Both the position numbers and the translations under genes were made by a program. A stretch of DNA of 64,000 nt from Balneola vulgaris DSM 17893. GTDB taxonomy: Bacteria > Bacteroidota > Rhodothermia > Balneolales > Balneolaceae. A model generated the notes under the pieces. That model searched no databases. It worked only from the letters and a program-made list of their open reading frames with translations, and was not told where the DNA came from. This document shows positions 18,603 to 26,796 of this stretch, one piece after another (the first letter of the stretch is position 1; each line of letters begins with the position of its first letter). The DNA lies in contig NZ_AQXH01000002.1 of NCBI RefSeq assembly GCF_000375465.1, positions 62,173-126,172 of the forward strand, in the 5' to 3' direction.

Positions 18603-19175
18603 ATGACCGAAGCCAAATTATTTGCACGTAGCAACCATCAATGTGAATTATGTAGTGCTAACACCGATTTAAGCATATACGAAGTCCCACCTACCGATTA
18701 TTCAGATAACGAAATTGTTTGTTGCCAAACTTGTGTAGAACAACTCAACGATTCTGATTCTATAGAGCCTAACCATTGGCGTTGTTTAAATGAAAGCATG
18801 TGGAGTACAGTACCTGCTGTTCAAGTGGTTGCGTGGCGCATGCTCAACACATTAAAAGGTGAAGGCTGGCCCGTTGATTTACTCGATATGATGTACTTAG
18901 AAGAGGAAACTTTGACATGGGCTAAAAGTGGATTATCTGAAGTAGATAACATGGATGAAGTGATTCATAAAGACTGCAATGGAGTGGTATTGGAGTCTGG
19001 AGATACGGTAGTTCTTATCAAAGACCTCAACGTTAAAGGAGCTGGATTTACCGCAAAAAGAGGAACTCCTGTTCGTAACATCTCACTGGTTTATGATAAT
19101 GCTGAACACATTGAGGGACGTGTAAATGGCCAGCAAATCGTGATTCTTACCAAGTATGTAAAGAAGAATAGTTAG
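18603..19175 (+). CDS. PhnA-type protein (zinc ribbon plus PhnA domain)
   Basis: The 190-residue cytoplasmic protein begins with a zinc-ribbon segment, HQCELCSANTDL, followed by a second Cys pair at VCCQTCVEQL. It ends with the PhnA domain: VHKDCNG-like KDCNGVVLESGDTVVLIKDLNVKG and RGTPVRNISLV. PhnA was named from the E. coli phosphonate locus, but its link with phosphonoacetate hydrolysis is doubtful and the domain has an SH3-like fold of unclear role. The start is preceded closely by the hairpin at 18548-18596. Confidence 0.85.
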   Translation: MTEAKLFARSNHQCELCSANTDLSIYEVPPTDYSDNEIVCCQTCVEQLNDSDSIEPNHWRCLNESMWSTVPAVQVVAWRMLNTLKGEGWPVDLLDMMYLEEETLTWAKSGLSEVDNMDEVIHKDCNGVVLESGDTVVLIKDLNVKGAGFTAKRGTPVRNISLVYDNAEHIEGRVNGQQIVILTKYVKKNS

Positions 19176-19192
19176 CTAGCAACCACCTGCAT

Positions 19193-19225
19193 AAAAAAAG
19201 CCCACACTCTGCGAGTATGGGCTTT
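19193..19225 (-). terminator. intrinsic terminator of the SulP gene (possibly bidirectional)
   Basis: AAAGCCCA (19197-19204) pairs with TGGGCTTT (19218-19225), extended by ACTC/GAGT inside. Read on the minus strand, the stem is followed by seven T residues, so it terminates the SulP gene; on the plus strand the T stretch is only three bases. Confidence 0.8.
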
Positions 19226-19258
19226 AAAGGATGAGACTTGTCAATGACAACAGGTACT

Positions 19259-20788
19259 CTAAATTTCGTCTACTACTAATTTGTATGTAGGATCTTCCAT
19301 TACATTCACGTCGATGATTGACTCGGCATCTTTTAGAAGCTTGCGGCAATCAGCACTCAAATGTTTCAAGTGCACCCTCTTACCTACTTTGTGGTAACGC
19401 TCTGTAATTTTATTCAGTGCTTCAATAGCCGACATATCAACCACTCTACTTTCTTCGAAATCGATGATGATTTCGTCAGGATCGTTTAATACATCAAACT
19501 TTTCATTGAACGCTGAAATAGATCCAAAGAATAGTGGTCCATAGATTTCATAATGCTTCACGCCATCTTCATCTACGCGCTTACGTGCACGAATACGCTT
19601 TGCATTATCCCAAGCGAATACTAAGGCTGAGATAATCACACCTATAATTACTGCAAGAGCTAGGTTGTGTAAGAAAATGGTTACTAGTGTTACCAGCACC
19701 ATTACAAAAATATCTGACTTAGGCATGCGGTTGAAGGTTCTCAAACTAGCCCACTCAAAGGTTCCAATCGATACCATAATCATCAGTCCCGTTAAAGCAG
19801 CCATAGGTAGCTTCTCAACGAGTCCAGCACCAAACATGATAAATACGAGTAACATTACTGCGGCAACAATACCTGAGAGTCGAGCTCTTGCACCAGCTGA
19901 TACGTTTATCAAACTTTGGCCAATCATAGCACAACCGCCCATTCCAGAGAATACACCTGACAAGATATTTGCAGCTCCTTGAGCTACCGCTTCTTTATTT
20001 CCACGACCACGAGTCTCTGTAATTTCATCAATGATGTTCAACGTTAATAAACTCTCAATCAGACCCACACCCGCCATTACAAAGGCATAAGGAAGAATGA
20101 TACTAAGGGTTTCTAAACTAAATGGTACTTCTGGGATATGAAATGGAGGAAAACCACCTTTAATAGAAGCGATATCACCTACCGTTTTGGTATCAATATC
20201 GAATACAACAACAGCCCCAAATATGGCTAAGATAGCTACTAAGGAAGCAGGGAGAGCTTTGCTGATTTTTGGGAGCCCCCAGATGATGAGCATTGTTAAT
20301 AGTACAAGGCCTAATAGCATATACAGTGGTTGGCCGGTAAGCCAATCGTCACTTGGACCTTTAAACTGTTCTAACTGCGACATAAAAATGATAAGCGCTA
20401 AACCATTCACAAATCCGAAGATTACTGGTTGAGGTACTAGTCGCATGAGTTTACCCAATCGAAGTACACCCGCACTTACTTGGATTAAACCCGCAAGTAC
20501 TACGGTTGCAAACACATACTCTACACCATGTGAGATTGCAAGTGATGCAATTACTACAGCCACAGCTCCTGTTGCACCTGAAATCATGCCAGGTCTACCT
20601 CCAAAAATTGAGGTAATTAAGCCCATCATAAATGCTGCATACAAACCAGTTAATGGCGATAGTCCAGCTATTAAAGCGAAGGCTACAGCTTCTGGTATTA
20701 AGGCCATCGAAACGGTTAATCCTGATAAGAACTCTGTTTTGTAGTCTACTTCTTGAGAGAGATCAAATAGGTTTAATATCTTTTTCAT
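19259..20788 (-). CDS. SulP family anion transporter with STAS domain
   Basis: The 509-residue inner-membrane protein has the SulP pattern: MALIPEAVAFALIAGLSPLTGLYAAF in the first helices, GAVAVVIASL, VFGFVNGLALIIFM-like segment, MAGVGLIESLLTL and GMGGCAMIGQSLINVSAG. The C-terminal STAS domain (from about residue 415) includes IIIDFEESRVVDMSAIEAL. SulP proteins carry sulfate, bicarbonate or other anions; without a carbonic anhydrase or cys gene next to it the substrate stays open. The length and domain order are complete. It is convergent with phnA and shares the terminator region. Confidence 0.92.
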   Translation of the reverse strand: MKKILNLFDLSQEVDYKTEFLSGLTVSMALIPEAVAFALIAGLSPLTGLYAAFMMGLITSIFGGRPGMISGATGAVAVVIASLAISHGVEYVFATVVLAGLIQVSAGVLRLGKLMRLVPQPVIFGFVNGLALIIFMSQLEQFKGPSDDWLTGQPLYMLLGLVLLTMLIIWGLPKISKALPASLVAILAIFGAVVVFDIDTKTVGDIASIKGGFPPFHIPEVPFSLETLSIILPYAFVMAGVGLIESLLTLNIIDEITETRGRGNKEAVAQGAANILSGVFSGMGGCAMIGQSLINVSAGARARLSGIVAAVMLLVFIMFGAGLVEKLPMAALTGLMIMVSIGTFEWASLRTFNRMPKSDIFVMVLVTLVTIFLHNLALAVIIGVIISALVFAWDNAKRIRARKRVDEDGVKHYEIYGPLFFGSISAFNEKFDVLNDPDEIIIDFEESRVVDMSAIEALNKITERYHKVGKRVHLKHLSADCRKLLKDAESIIDVNVMEDPTYKLVVDEI

Positions 20789-20891
20789 GTACTTCTTTAA
20801 ATACTATCCCTAGAAACAGAATTGTTCATTCTGAGTGATAAAGACAGCGGGTTTGTGATTTCTGAATACTCTACACGAGTGGTGAGATAAC

Positions 20892-20903
20892 TATAGCGCT
20901 ATA
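20892..20903. promoter_or_regulatory. 12-base palindrome upstream of SulP gene
   Basis: TATAGCGCTATA is a perfect palindrome in the 251-base region between the SulP start and the threonine aldolase end, downstream of a putative SulP promoter. It could be an operator. Apart from this, the promoter box and a hairpin, nothing is visible in the gap. Confidence 0.25.
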
Positions 20904-20937
20904 TTGTGCAGAGTTTTTTAGGTTAAACTTGAGCGAC

Positions 20938-20945
20938 CAAAACTA
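20938..20945 (-). promoter_or_regulatory. putative -7 promoter element for SulP gene
   Basis: On the minus strand the sequence reads TAGTTTTG, matching TAnnTTTG. It would give a leader of roughly 140 bases before the SulP ATG. No clear -33 box is seen. Confidence 0.35.
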
Positions 20946-20995
20946 CGGATTTATTTTTACAGAAACCTATAGGAAAGTACTCTCTAATCTAGATT

Positions 20996-21020
20996 AGCAG
21001 AACCTAATACAGGTTCTGCT
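20996..21020 (-). terminator. hairpin downstream of threonine aldolase gene
   Basis: AGCAGAACCT (20996-21005) pairs perfectly with AGGTTCTGCT (21011-21020), loop of five bases, lying 20 bases beyond the stop of the minus-strand gene. No T run follows, so its termination activity is not certain. Confidence 0.5.
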
Positions 21021-21039
21021 ATCCAATAAAAATTAGCTT

Positions 21040-22077
21040 TTAAAGAGCGTTAAAAGCCTGCATTATAACATCCATTTCAGCTTCCGAAATTTGGAAATGA
21101 AAAGTAATACGAACTGTATTCGGGCCAAATGGAATCATATGAATATCATGAGCACTCATCTTCTCGATAAACTCCATTGCCGATTCCTCTTTGGTGTCAA
21201 ACAAAAGAATGTTCGTTTCTAATGAATCTAAATCAACGCTGAATTGCTCTTTGCTATTAATCACTTCCGCAAGCTGTCTTGCTCGCTCATGATCTGTTTT
21301 CAGAAGTTCATAGTGATGAGTTAGGGCGTGGTCGGCCGCAGCTGCAAGTATTCCAACTTGGCGCATTCCTCCACCCCACATTTTTCTAAACCTTCGGGCT
21401 TTTGCAATCCGTTCTTTGGTCGACAGCAGCATGGATCCCACAGGTGCTCCCAAGCCTTTACTAAAGCACACTGAAATGGTATCAGCTATGTTGCCAAAGA
21501 AGGAAGCTTCAATACCTGTTGCTATCATTGCATTCCAAATACGAGCACCGTCTAAATGCACCATGAGGTTATGATCGTCAGCAAATTTTTTAAGGGCTAT
21601 CAATTCTACTTTGGAATAGCATGCCCCGCCCCCTTTATTCGTTGTGTTTTCAAGGCATAGCACTTTCGTTTTGGGTTCCCAGTCGAATGCTCCCCGAACG
21701 GTATTAGCTAATAAGTCAGGATTTAACTTTCCTCGTTCCCCAGCTATGGTCTGAATTTGAACTCCCGATAACACCCCCACACCGGCCGTTTCATAGTTAT
21801 ATATGTGGCCTTTTTCATCAATCAATAATTCATCACCCGGCTCGGTTAGTACTTTTATACCCAGTTGATTACTCATGGTACCACTTGGCACAAACAGGCC
21901 TGCGTCCATTCCAAACAGTGTAGAAACTCTTTTTTCTAAAGCTTGAACCGAAGGGTCTTCATTAAACACATCATCTCCAACAGGAGCCTCCATCATAGCT
22001 TTAAGCATTAATGGAGTTGGTTTTGTTACCGTATCACTACGAAGATCGATCATTTTAATTCTTTGTTTTTCCGTCAT
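21040..22077 (-). CDS. ltaE: low-specificity threonine aldolase-type PLP enzyme
   Basis: The protein belongs to the fold-type I PLP lyases that cleave L-threonine or L-allo-threonine to glycine and acetaldehyde in the cytoplasm. Motifs: MIDLRSDTVTKPT at the N-terminus, PVGDDVFNEDPSV, LFVPSGTMSNQLG, VHLDGARIWNA with the PLP-binding Asp, and CFSKGLGAPVGSML with the Schiff-base Lys near residue 207. The length of about 345 residues is standard. The start is taken as the ATG at 22077; an ATG nine codons on (22053) gives the minimal family N-terminus. It is divergent from the nitrilase gene with only a short gap. Confidence 0.93.
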   Translation of the reverse strand: MTEKQRIKMIDLRSDTVTKPTPLMLKAMMEAPVGDDVFNEDPSVQALEKRVSTLFGMDAGLFVPSGTMSNQLGIKVLTEPGDELLIDEKGHIYNYETAGVGVLSGVQIQTIAGERGKLNPDLLANTVRGAFDWEPKTKVLCLENTTNKGGGACYSKVELIALKKFADDHNLMVHLDGARIWNAMIATGIEASFFGNIADTISVCFSKGLGAPVGSMLLSTKERIAKARRFRKMWGGGMRQVGILAAAADHALTHHYELLKTDHERARQLAEVINSKEQFSVDLDSLETNILLFDTKEESAMEFIEKMSAHDIHMIPFGPNTVRITFHFQISEAEMDVIMQAFNAL

Positions 22078-22093
22078 CAAGGGATATACTTTG

Positions 22094-23113
22094 ATGATTT
22101 CCCTTCATACTCATTTAACATTTATCTGTGTGGAAAATCTATATAAAATAGCGGTGGTACAACACCCACCTGTTTATTTAAATCTCTCGCAAAGCGTAGA
22201 GAAAGCCGTCGAACTTATCAAAGAATCGGCGGAAGGAAAAGCACGGATGGTAGTTTTTCCAGAAACGTGGCTGCCCGGTTATCCAGTGTGGCTTGATTAT
22301 GCTCCCAATGCCGGTGTTTGGGATCATCCCGGTGCAAAGCAGTTGTTCAGGTTGCTTCACGAAAACTCTCTTGAAATAGATTCTTCCCTCTTTCATCAAC
22401 TTCAAAATGCGGCCATAGAAAACGATTGCCTTGTAGTGATGGGAGCTAATGAACGAGTGGGCCGAACCATCTACAACACAATTTTTTACTTCCACCCGAG
22501 TTGTGAGCATGTTCTTCATCGTAAACTCATGCCTACTTATACCGAGCGTTTGGTTTGGGGAATGGGCGACGGTAGCACTCTAAGCCCCGTTAAACATGAT
22601 GGGCATACTATCACTGGTCTTATTTGCTGGGAACACTGGATGCCTTTAGCTCGAGCTGCTACTAGAGCACAAGGTGAGGATATACATATCGCCCAATGGC
22701 CTATGGTTAAAGATCTGCATCAAATAGCTAGCCAACAGTATGCCTTTGAAGGCCAATGTTATGTGATAGCTGCCGGCTGTACCCTTACAAAAGCTCAAAT
22801 GATTAATGGTATCAAATCTCATTCAAAGGAATATGCCGAAGCACTTGAAATGATCCATTCCATTCCACTTTTAGAACAAGACTATGTTCTCAAAGGTGGC
22901 AGTTCTGTCATCAAACCTAATACTGAATATTTGGTGTCTCCGGTAAAAGAAAAAGAAACCATTATATATACTGAGTTAAATCTGTCTATTTTAAGCGAAG
23001 GAAATTTGTTTATTGATACCAACGGTCATTATGCTCGCCCTGATGTCTTTAAACTAACCGTGAATAGGAATCCACAACAAAACATAAGCTACAACGACGA
23101 CATTGAAGGTTGA
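22094..23113 (+). CDS. nitrilase-superfamily carbon-nitrogen hydrolase
   Basis: The roughly 340-residue protein has the three catalytic elements of nitrilases: Glu in VVFPETWLPGYPVW, Lys in HRKLMPTYTERLVWG and Cys in GLICWEHWMP. The YTERLVWG and ICWEHWMPLAR segments are those of branch 1 (true nitrilases acting on organic nitriles) rather than amidases. The preferred substrate cannot be read from the sequence. The N-terminus is uncertain: TTG 22091, ATG 22094 or GTG 22130, the last lying just ahead of the conserved KIAVVQHPPVYLNL. Its stop overlaps the lycopene cyclase start by 11 bases. Confidence 0.9.
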   Translation: MISLHTHLTFICVENLYKIAVVQHPPVYLNLSQSVEKAVELIKESAEGKARMVVFPETWLPGYPVWLDYAPNAGVWDHPGAKQLFRLLHENSLEIDSSLFHQLQNAAIENDCLVVMGANERVGRTIYNTIFYFHPSCEHVLHRKLMPTYTERLVWGMGDGSTLSPVKHDGHTITGLICWEHWMPLARAATRAQGEDIHIAQWPMVKDLHQIASQQYAFEGQCYVIAAGCTLTKAQMINGIKSHSKEYAEALEMIHSIPLLEQDYVLKGGSSVIKPNTEYLVSPVKEKETIIYTELNLSILSEGNLFIDTNGHYARPDVFKLTVNRNPQQNISYNDDIEG

Positions 23114-24296
23114 AGCAACATACGATTTAATAATAGCTGGTGGTGGGTTATCAGGTTTGAGTTTGGCCTATTATCTGGCCGAAGGTGGTTATAAGGGAAA
23201 AGTACTAATTGTGGATTCGGCCTTTGCCCCAATAAACGACAAAACATGGTGTTTTTGGACAAAAGACACTCCCCCCTTCAAAGATGTAATCTATCGTACA
23301 TGGAATAAAGCATATTTCTCGGCACTCGATATGCAAACATTTCTGTACCTGAATGAGTATTCCTACTATTGTATTCGAAGTGGCGACTTCAAAGAATTTG
23401 TACTTCGAAGGATACAATCACTTCCAAACTTTGAGATACTTGAAGAGAACGTTTTAGACTTTTCTTCGAATTCGAATAAAGCCATAATGCTTACCAAAAA
23501 CAGTGTGAGCTACTTGGCCGATTATATCTTTCAAAGTATTTTTGACCCCTCCAAAAGAGCACCAAGAAAAGCTAAGTATCCACTTATTCAGCATTTTTTA
23601 GGATATGAAATTCATACCGAGCACGATGTATTTGATCCAGCTACGTTCACACTCATGGATTTCGATAATCAGTTCGATGACGGTGTAGCCTTTATGTATG
23701 TGCTACCGTTTGATCACAACCGTGCCTTACTCGAATTCACTGTGTTTTCTGAAGAACTTTTAGAAAAAGGCGTGTATGAGGATAAAATTGAAGAGTACAT
23801 GGATTCCAAATTTGGTCTTCATCACACAGAGTACAAAATTGAACGGGTCGAGTATGGTCAGATACCCATGCATGACCAAGAATATCCGCCTACCTATGGC
23901 AAAAACATCATAAACTTAGGAATGGTTGCCGGCCTCACTAAACCGAGCACCGGCTATACATTCTTAAAAGTTCAAGAGTATACAAAACAGCTCGCTGATG
24001 CATTAATAGCCAAACAAAAACCGATTCTACCTCCGAAGTCCTCCTTTCGATATCGGTTTTACGATTTACTACTACTTCATATTCTATCTACATCAACGGA
24101 AGATAGTTTGGCTGTATTCAAAGACCTTTTCAAGAATAACTCCTTCGATAAAGTGTTTAGCTTTTTGTCGGAAAAAACGAACTTTGTAGAAGACTTAAAG
24201 ATTATGAGTTCAGTGCCTAGCCTTCCATTTTTGAAGGCTATCACACAGAATTTGAAGCTTAAAAATAAACCTAAGAATAAAAACCGTACTGCTTAA
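23103..24296 (+). CDS. crtY: lycopene cyclase (CrtY-type flavoprotein)
   Basis: The 397-residue protein has an FAD-binding Rossmann start (YDLIIAGGGLSGLSLAYYL) and the lycopene cyclase marks DKTWCFW near residue 45, FMYVLPFDHNRALLEFTVFS in the middle and TKPSTGYTF late. It should convert the linear psi ends of lycopene to beta rings, giving beta-carotene or related pigments. No other carotenoid gene is present here, so it is separated from the usual crt cluster. The start is TTG at 23103, overlapping the nitrilase gene. The chromate transporter gene starts three bases after the stop. Confidence 0.88.
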   Translation: MKVEATYDLIIAGGGLSGLSLAYYLAEGGYKGKVLIVDSAFAPINDKTWCFWTKDTPPFKDVIYRTWNKAYFSALDMQTFLYLNEYSYYCIRSGDFKEFVLRRIQSLPNFEILEENVLDFSSNSNKAIMLTKNSVSYLADYIFQSIFDPSKRAPRKAKYPLIQHFLGYEIHTEHDVFDPATFTLMDFDNQFDDGVAFMYVLPFDHNRALLEFTVFSEELLEKGVYEDKIEEYMDSKFGLHHTEYKIERVEYGQIPMHDQEYPPTYGKNIINLGMVAGLTKPSTGYTFLKVQEYTKQLADALIAKQKPILPPKSSFRYRFYDLLLLHILSTSTEDSLAVFKDLFKNNSFDKVFSFLSEKTNFVEDLKIMSSVPSLPFLKAITQNLKLKNKPKNKNRTA

Positions 24297-24298
24297 CA

Positions 24299-25432
24299 AT
24301 GTCTAAAAAGGGAAACCTCAAAGAAATTGCATTATTATTTTTCAAACTAGGTTGTATCGCTTTTGGAGGGCCAGCCGCACACGTTGCCATGATGGAGGAG
24401 GAAGTGGTAACAAAGCGTAAGTGGATGAGTCGCCAACATTTCTTAGACCTAATGGGAGCCACCAACCTTATCCCAGGTCCAAATTCTACAGAAATGACTA
24501 TGCACTGTGGACACGAACGCGGTGGTGCATTGGGTTTATTTGTAGCCGGTATTTGTTTCATCTTTCCTGCTGTTGTAATTACAGGAATTCTAGCATGGCT
24601 GTATGTTGAATATGGTCAACTACCGGCTGTAGAACCATTTATAATAGGTATCAAGCCAGCTGTACTCGCCATCATAGCAGGGGCTATTTTTAAGCTCGGT
24701 AAGAAAGCATTAAAGAATTGGGAGTTAGGAGTATTAGGAGCTCTTGTATTGGCGGTGAGCTTATTTGGGGTGAATGAAGTAATGGCTTTATTGGCCGGTG
24801 GTGTTTTAGGAGCCTTATATTTCAGCATAAAAAATAGAGTTGCTCTCAACACCCCAAAAAGCATCTTACCTCTACTGTTTTTACAAGGTGGAACTGCAGC
24901 TGTGACCAAAATTGCCGCTGTAAAAGTATTCTGGACTTTTCTAAAAGTAGGGGCTGTACTCTATGGTAGTGGTTATGTACTCTTTGCCTATTTAGATGCT
25001 GAACTTGTTACAGCTGGATGGATGAGCAGACTTGAACTGATCGATGCCATCGCTGTAGGACAATTTACCCCAGGACCTGTGCTAAGTACGGCAACCTTTA
25101 TTGGATATCAACTAGCGGGATGGCAAGGTGCTATTGCTGCAACAGCAGGTATCTTTTTACCATCATTTCTTTTTGTGTTATTGCTGAATCCCCTCATTCC
25201 TAAAATGAGACAATCTAAAGTATTGGGCTACTTTCTTGATTCAGTTAACATTGCTGCCGTTGCAGTTATGGTAGCCGTGTTATTTGTGATGGGAAAAGAC
25301 ACTCTCACAGGTTGGATCCCTGTTACGATTGCTCTATTGAGTGTCTTTTTTACTTTTGGCCCCAAGAAACTTGGAGCCATGTGGTTAGTAGCAGGTGGTT
25401 CTATACTCGGATATTTACTTCACCTTATTTAA
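24299..25432 (+). CDS. chrA: chromate transporter, ChrA (CHR) family, two-domain form
   Basis: This 377-residue inner-membrane protein has two homologous CHR halves. Half one holds FFKLGCIAFGGPAAHVAMMEEE, LMGATNLIPGPNSTEM and CGHERGGALG; half two holds FLKVGAVLYGSGYVLFAYLDAE and AVGQFTPGPVLSTATFIG. The motifs FGGP, IPGPN and FTPGP are the family signatures. Characterised members export chromate, but many are not tested and sulfate or other anions are possible. It lies directly after the lycopene cyclase gene with no metal-resistance neighbours, so a real role in chromate tolerance is open. Confidence 0.9.
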   Translation: MSKKGNLKEIALLFFKLGCIAFGGPAAHVAMMEEEVVTKRKWMSRQHFLDLMGATNLIPGPNSTEMTMHCGHERGGALGLFVAGICFIFPAVVITGILAWLYVEYGQLPAVEPFIIGIKPAVLAIIAGAIFKLGKKALKNWELGVLGALVLAVSLFGVNEVMALLAGGVLGALYFSIKNRVALNTPKSILPLLFLQGGTAAVTKIAAVKVFWTFLKVGAVLYGSGYVLFAYLDAELVTAGWMSRLELIDAIAVGQFTPGPVLSTATFIGYQLAGWQGAIAATAGIFLPSFLFVLLLNPLIPKMRQSKVLGYFLDSVNIAAVAVMVAVLFVMGKDTLTGWIPVTIALLSVFFTFGPKKLGAMWLVAGGSILGYLLHLI

Positions 25433-25455
25433 AAGTGGCTTTTAGAAAGCCACTT
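25433..25455. terminator. hairpin between convergent chrA and porin genes
   Basis: AAGTGGCTT (25433-25441) pairs with AAGCCACTT (25447-25455), loop TTAGA. It overlaps the porin stop codon and sits one base after chrA. No T run is present on either side, so it may be a processing or stability element. Confidence 0.45.
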
Positions 25456-26626
25456 CTACATGAAATTGTACTTTGAAGTAATTATCACTTTCTACGTAAT
25501 CTAATAACCCAGCATTTGCTTGGAATTTTAGATTATGGCCTGCAATATACTTCGATAAACCCAATGTGTATTCTGAATATTCATTGAAAGCAGAAAAGCG
25601 ATCATTAACAGAAATGCTTGCTGTGCGAGCTGCAATACCAAAATCATTTTTAAAAACATATCCTAGCGCACCCATGTAAGCCGTTCCGCTTCCAAAACCT
25701 GCTTGTTCATTTTCTTTATTACGTTCCGCATATTCTAAATGAAGAGTTGCACCGTCATACTTCATAAATAGGTCGGCTAAATGCGTTTGAAGATCGTTTA
25801 GTATTAGATTTCCTGCATTGTTATAAATAAAGCTTCCCGTATGCCCTCTACTTCTTACCGCCCCATCGTTATACTCATAGGTGTAGCCAAGCGACATCTT
25901 TAAATCTTTTTCTCTAGCCAAATCTGGACCTGTGTAATCCCCTTTTGAACTAAACTCGCCAAAAGGTAGAAACTCTACTCGTCCGGTATAACTATAGCCA
26001 CCTGGGTTTTTAGTAGTAATATCTTTTCCTTCCCCTATCGAAAGGGCAAACGCTTCTTTAAGAATAGCTTTACTACCTAATTTCGATTTATTTCGAATTT
26101 GAACACCAATATCACGGTCTAAATTGAAACTCGAATTTAAGATACTTCGATCTACAAATTGTAGTTTTTGAGAAGAGATGGCGCGTTCACGATTTCCTGG
26201 AAGTGTTGTTTGGCCAATCCAGATTTCGAAATCTTTTACTGGATTAATCATCAAAACCGCATCCAAAATCATGTTTGCAGTAGCACTGTTTTGAACAATA
26301 CCCGACTTACTTGAATTTCGTGTATCCCTATTACTCAAGCCTAACTGTACTTTATACTTGAACATTTCAGAGTAAATATGTCCGCTCAATTTTAGACGAG
26401 CTCTTCTGATCAACATCTGATCTGTGTACTCATCGGTGTCTAAATTGTAATCTCCCACATATAAACTTTGAAAACGCATCCCCAGTTTTAAACTGTATGA
26501 ATTGTCTTCTGGAGCAAAGCTAATCCCTTTCCCTAATGTATTAACTTCCGCCGTTTGTGCTACTACAGTTATGGATATTCCAAACATAACCCATACTGCA
26601 AGCAGGGCTTTAAATATTTTATTCAT
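25442..26626 (-). CDS. outer-membrane porin, OprO/OprP (phosphate-selective) type
   Basis: The protein starts MNKIFKALLAVWVMFG with a signal peptide ending at VVAQ; the in-frame region upstream of 26626 is not coding. The mature part begins with GKGISFAPEDNSYSLKLGMRFQ and continues MLIRRARLKLSGHIYSEMFKYKVQLGLSN, the classic N-terminal strands of phosphate-selective porin O/P proteins. Many amphipathic strands follow, ending YFKVQFHVEVAF with a terminal Phe. It is divergent from a Na/Pi symporter gene, consistent with a role in phosphate passage, although members of this family also carry other anions. Confidence 0.85.
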   Translation of the reverse strand: MNKIFKALLAVWVMFGISITVVAQTAEVNTLGKGISFAPEDNSYSLKLGMRFQSLYVGDYNLDTDEYTDQMLIRRARLKLSGHIYSEMFKYKVQLGLSNRDTRNSSKSGIVQNSATANMILDAVLMINPVKDFEIWIGQTTLPGNRERAISSQKLQFVDRSILNSSFNLDRDIGVQIRNKSKLGSKAILKEAFALSIGEGKDITTKNPGGYSYTGRVEFLPFGEFSSKGDYTGPDLAREKDLKMSLGYTYEYNDGAVRSRGHTGSFIYNNAGNLILNDLQTHLADLFMKYDGATLHLEYAERNKENEQAGFGSGTAYMGALGYVFKNDFGIAARTASISVNDRFSAFNEYSEYTLGLSKYIAGHNLKFQANAGLLDYVESDNYFKVQFHVEVAF

Positions 26627-26736
26627 GTGTATTTGTGCTGATCTATTTTTTGGTGACGGGGCCAAATGTACTAAGACCAATCCATAATACTATGCAGTTT
26701 ACGTTAAGATAATACACACTTAACATTCCCGTAACA

Positions 26737-26765
26737 TTGACAGGGGAAATAATTGATTAACTTAG
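26737..26765 (+). promoter_or_regulatory. putative promoter of the Na/Pi symporter gene
   Basis: TTG (26737-26739) and TAACTTAG (26758-26765) are separated by 18 bases; the second box matches TAnnTTTG at all defined positions but one. It lies 31 bases upstream of the ATG. Confidence 0.45.
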
Positions 26766-26796
26766 CGCCCAACAAATACCCTAACTAACACGCTCT

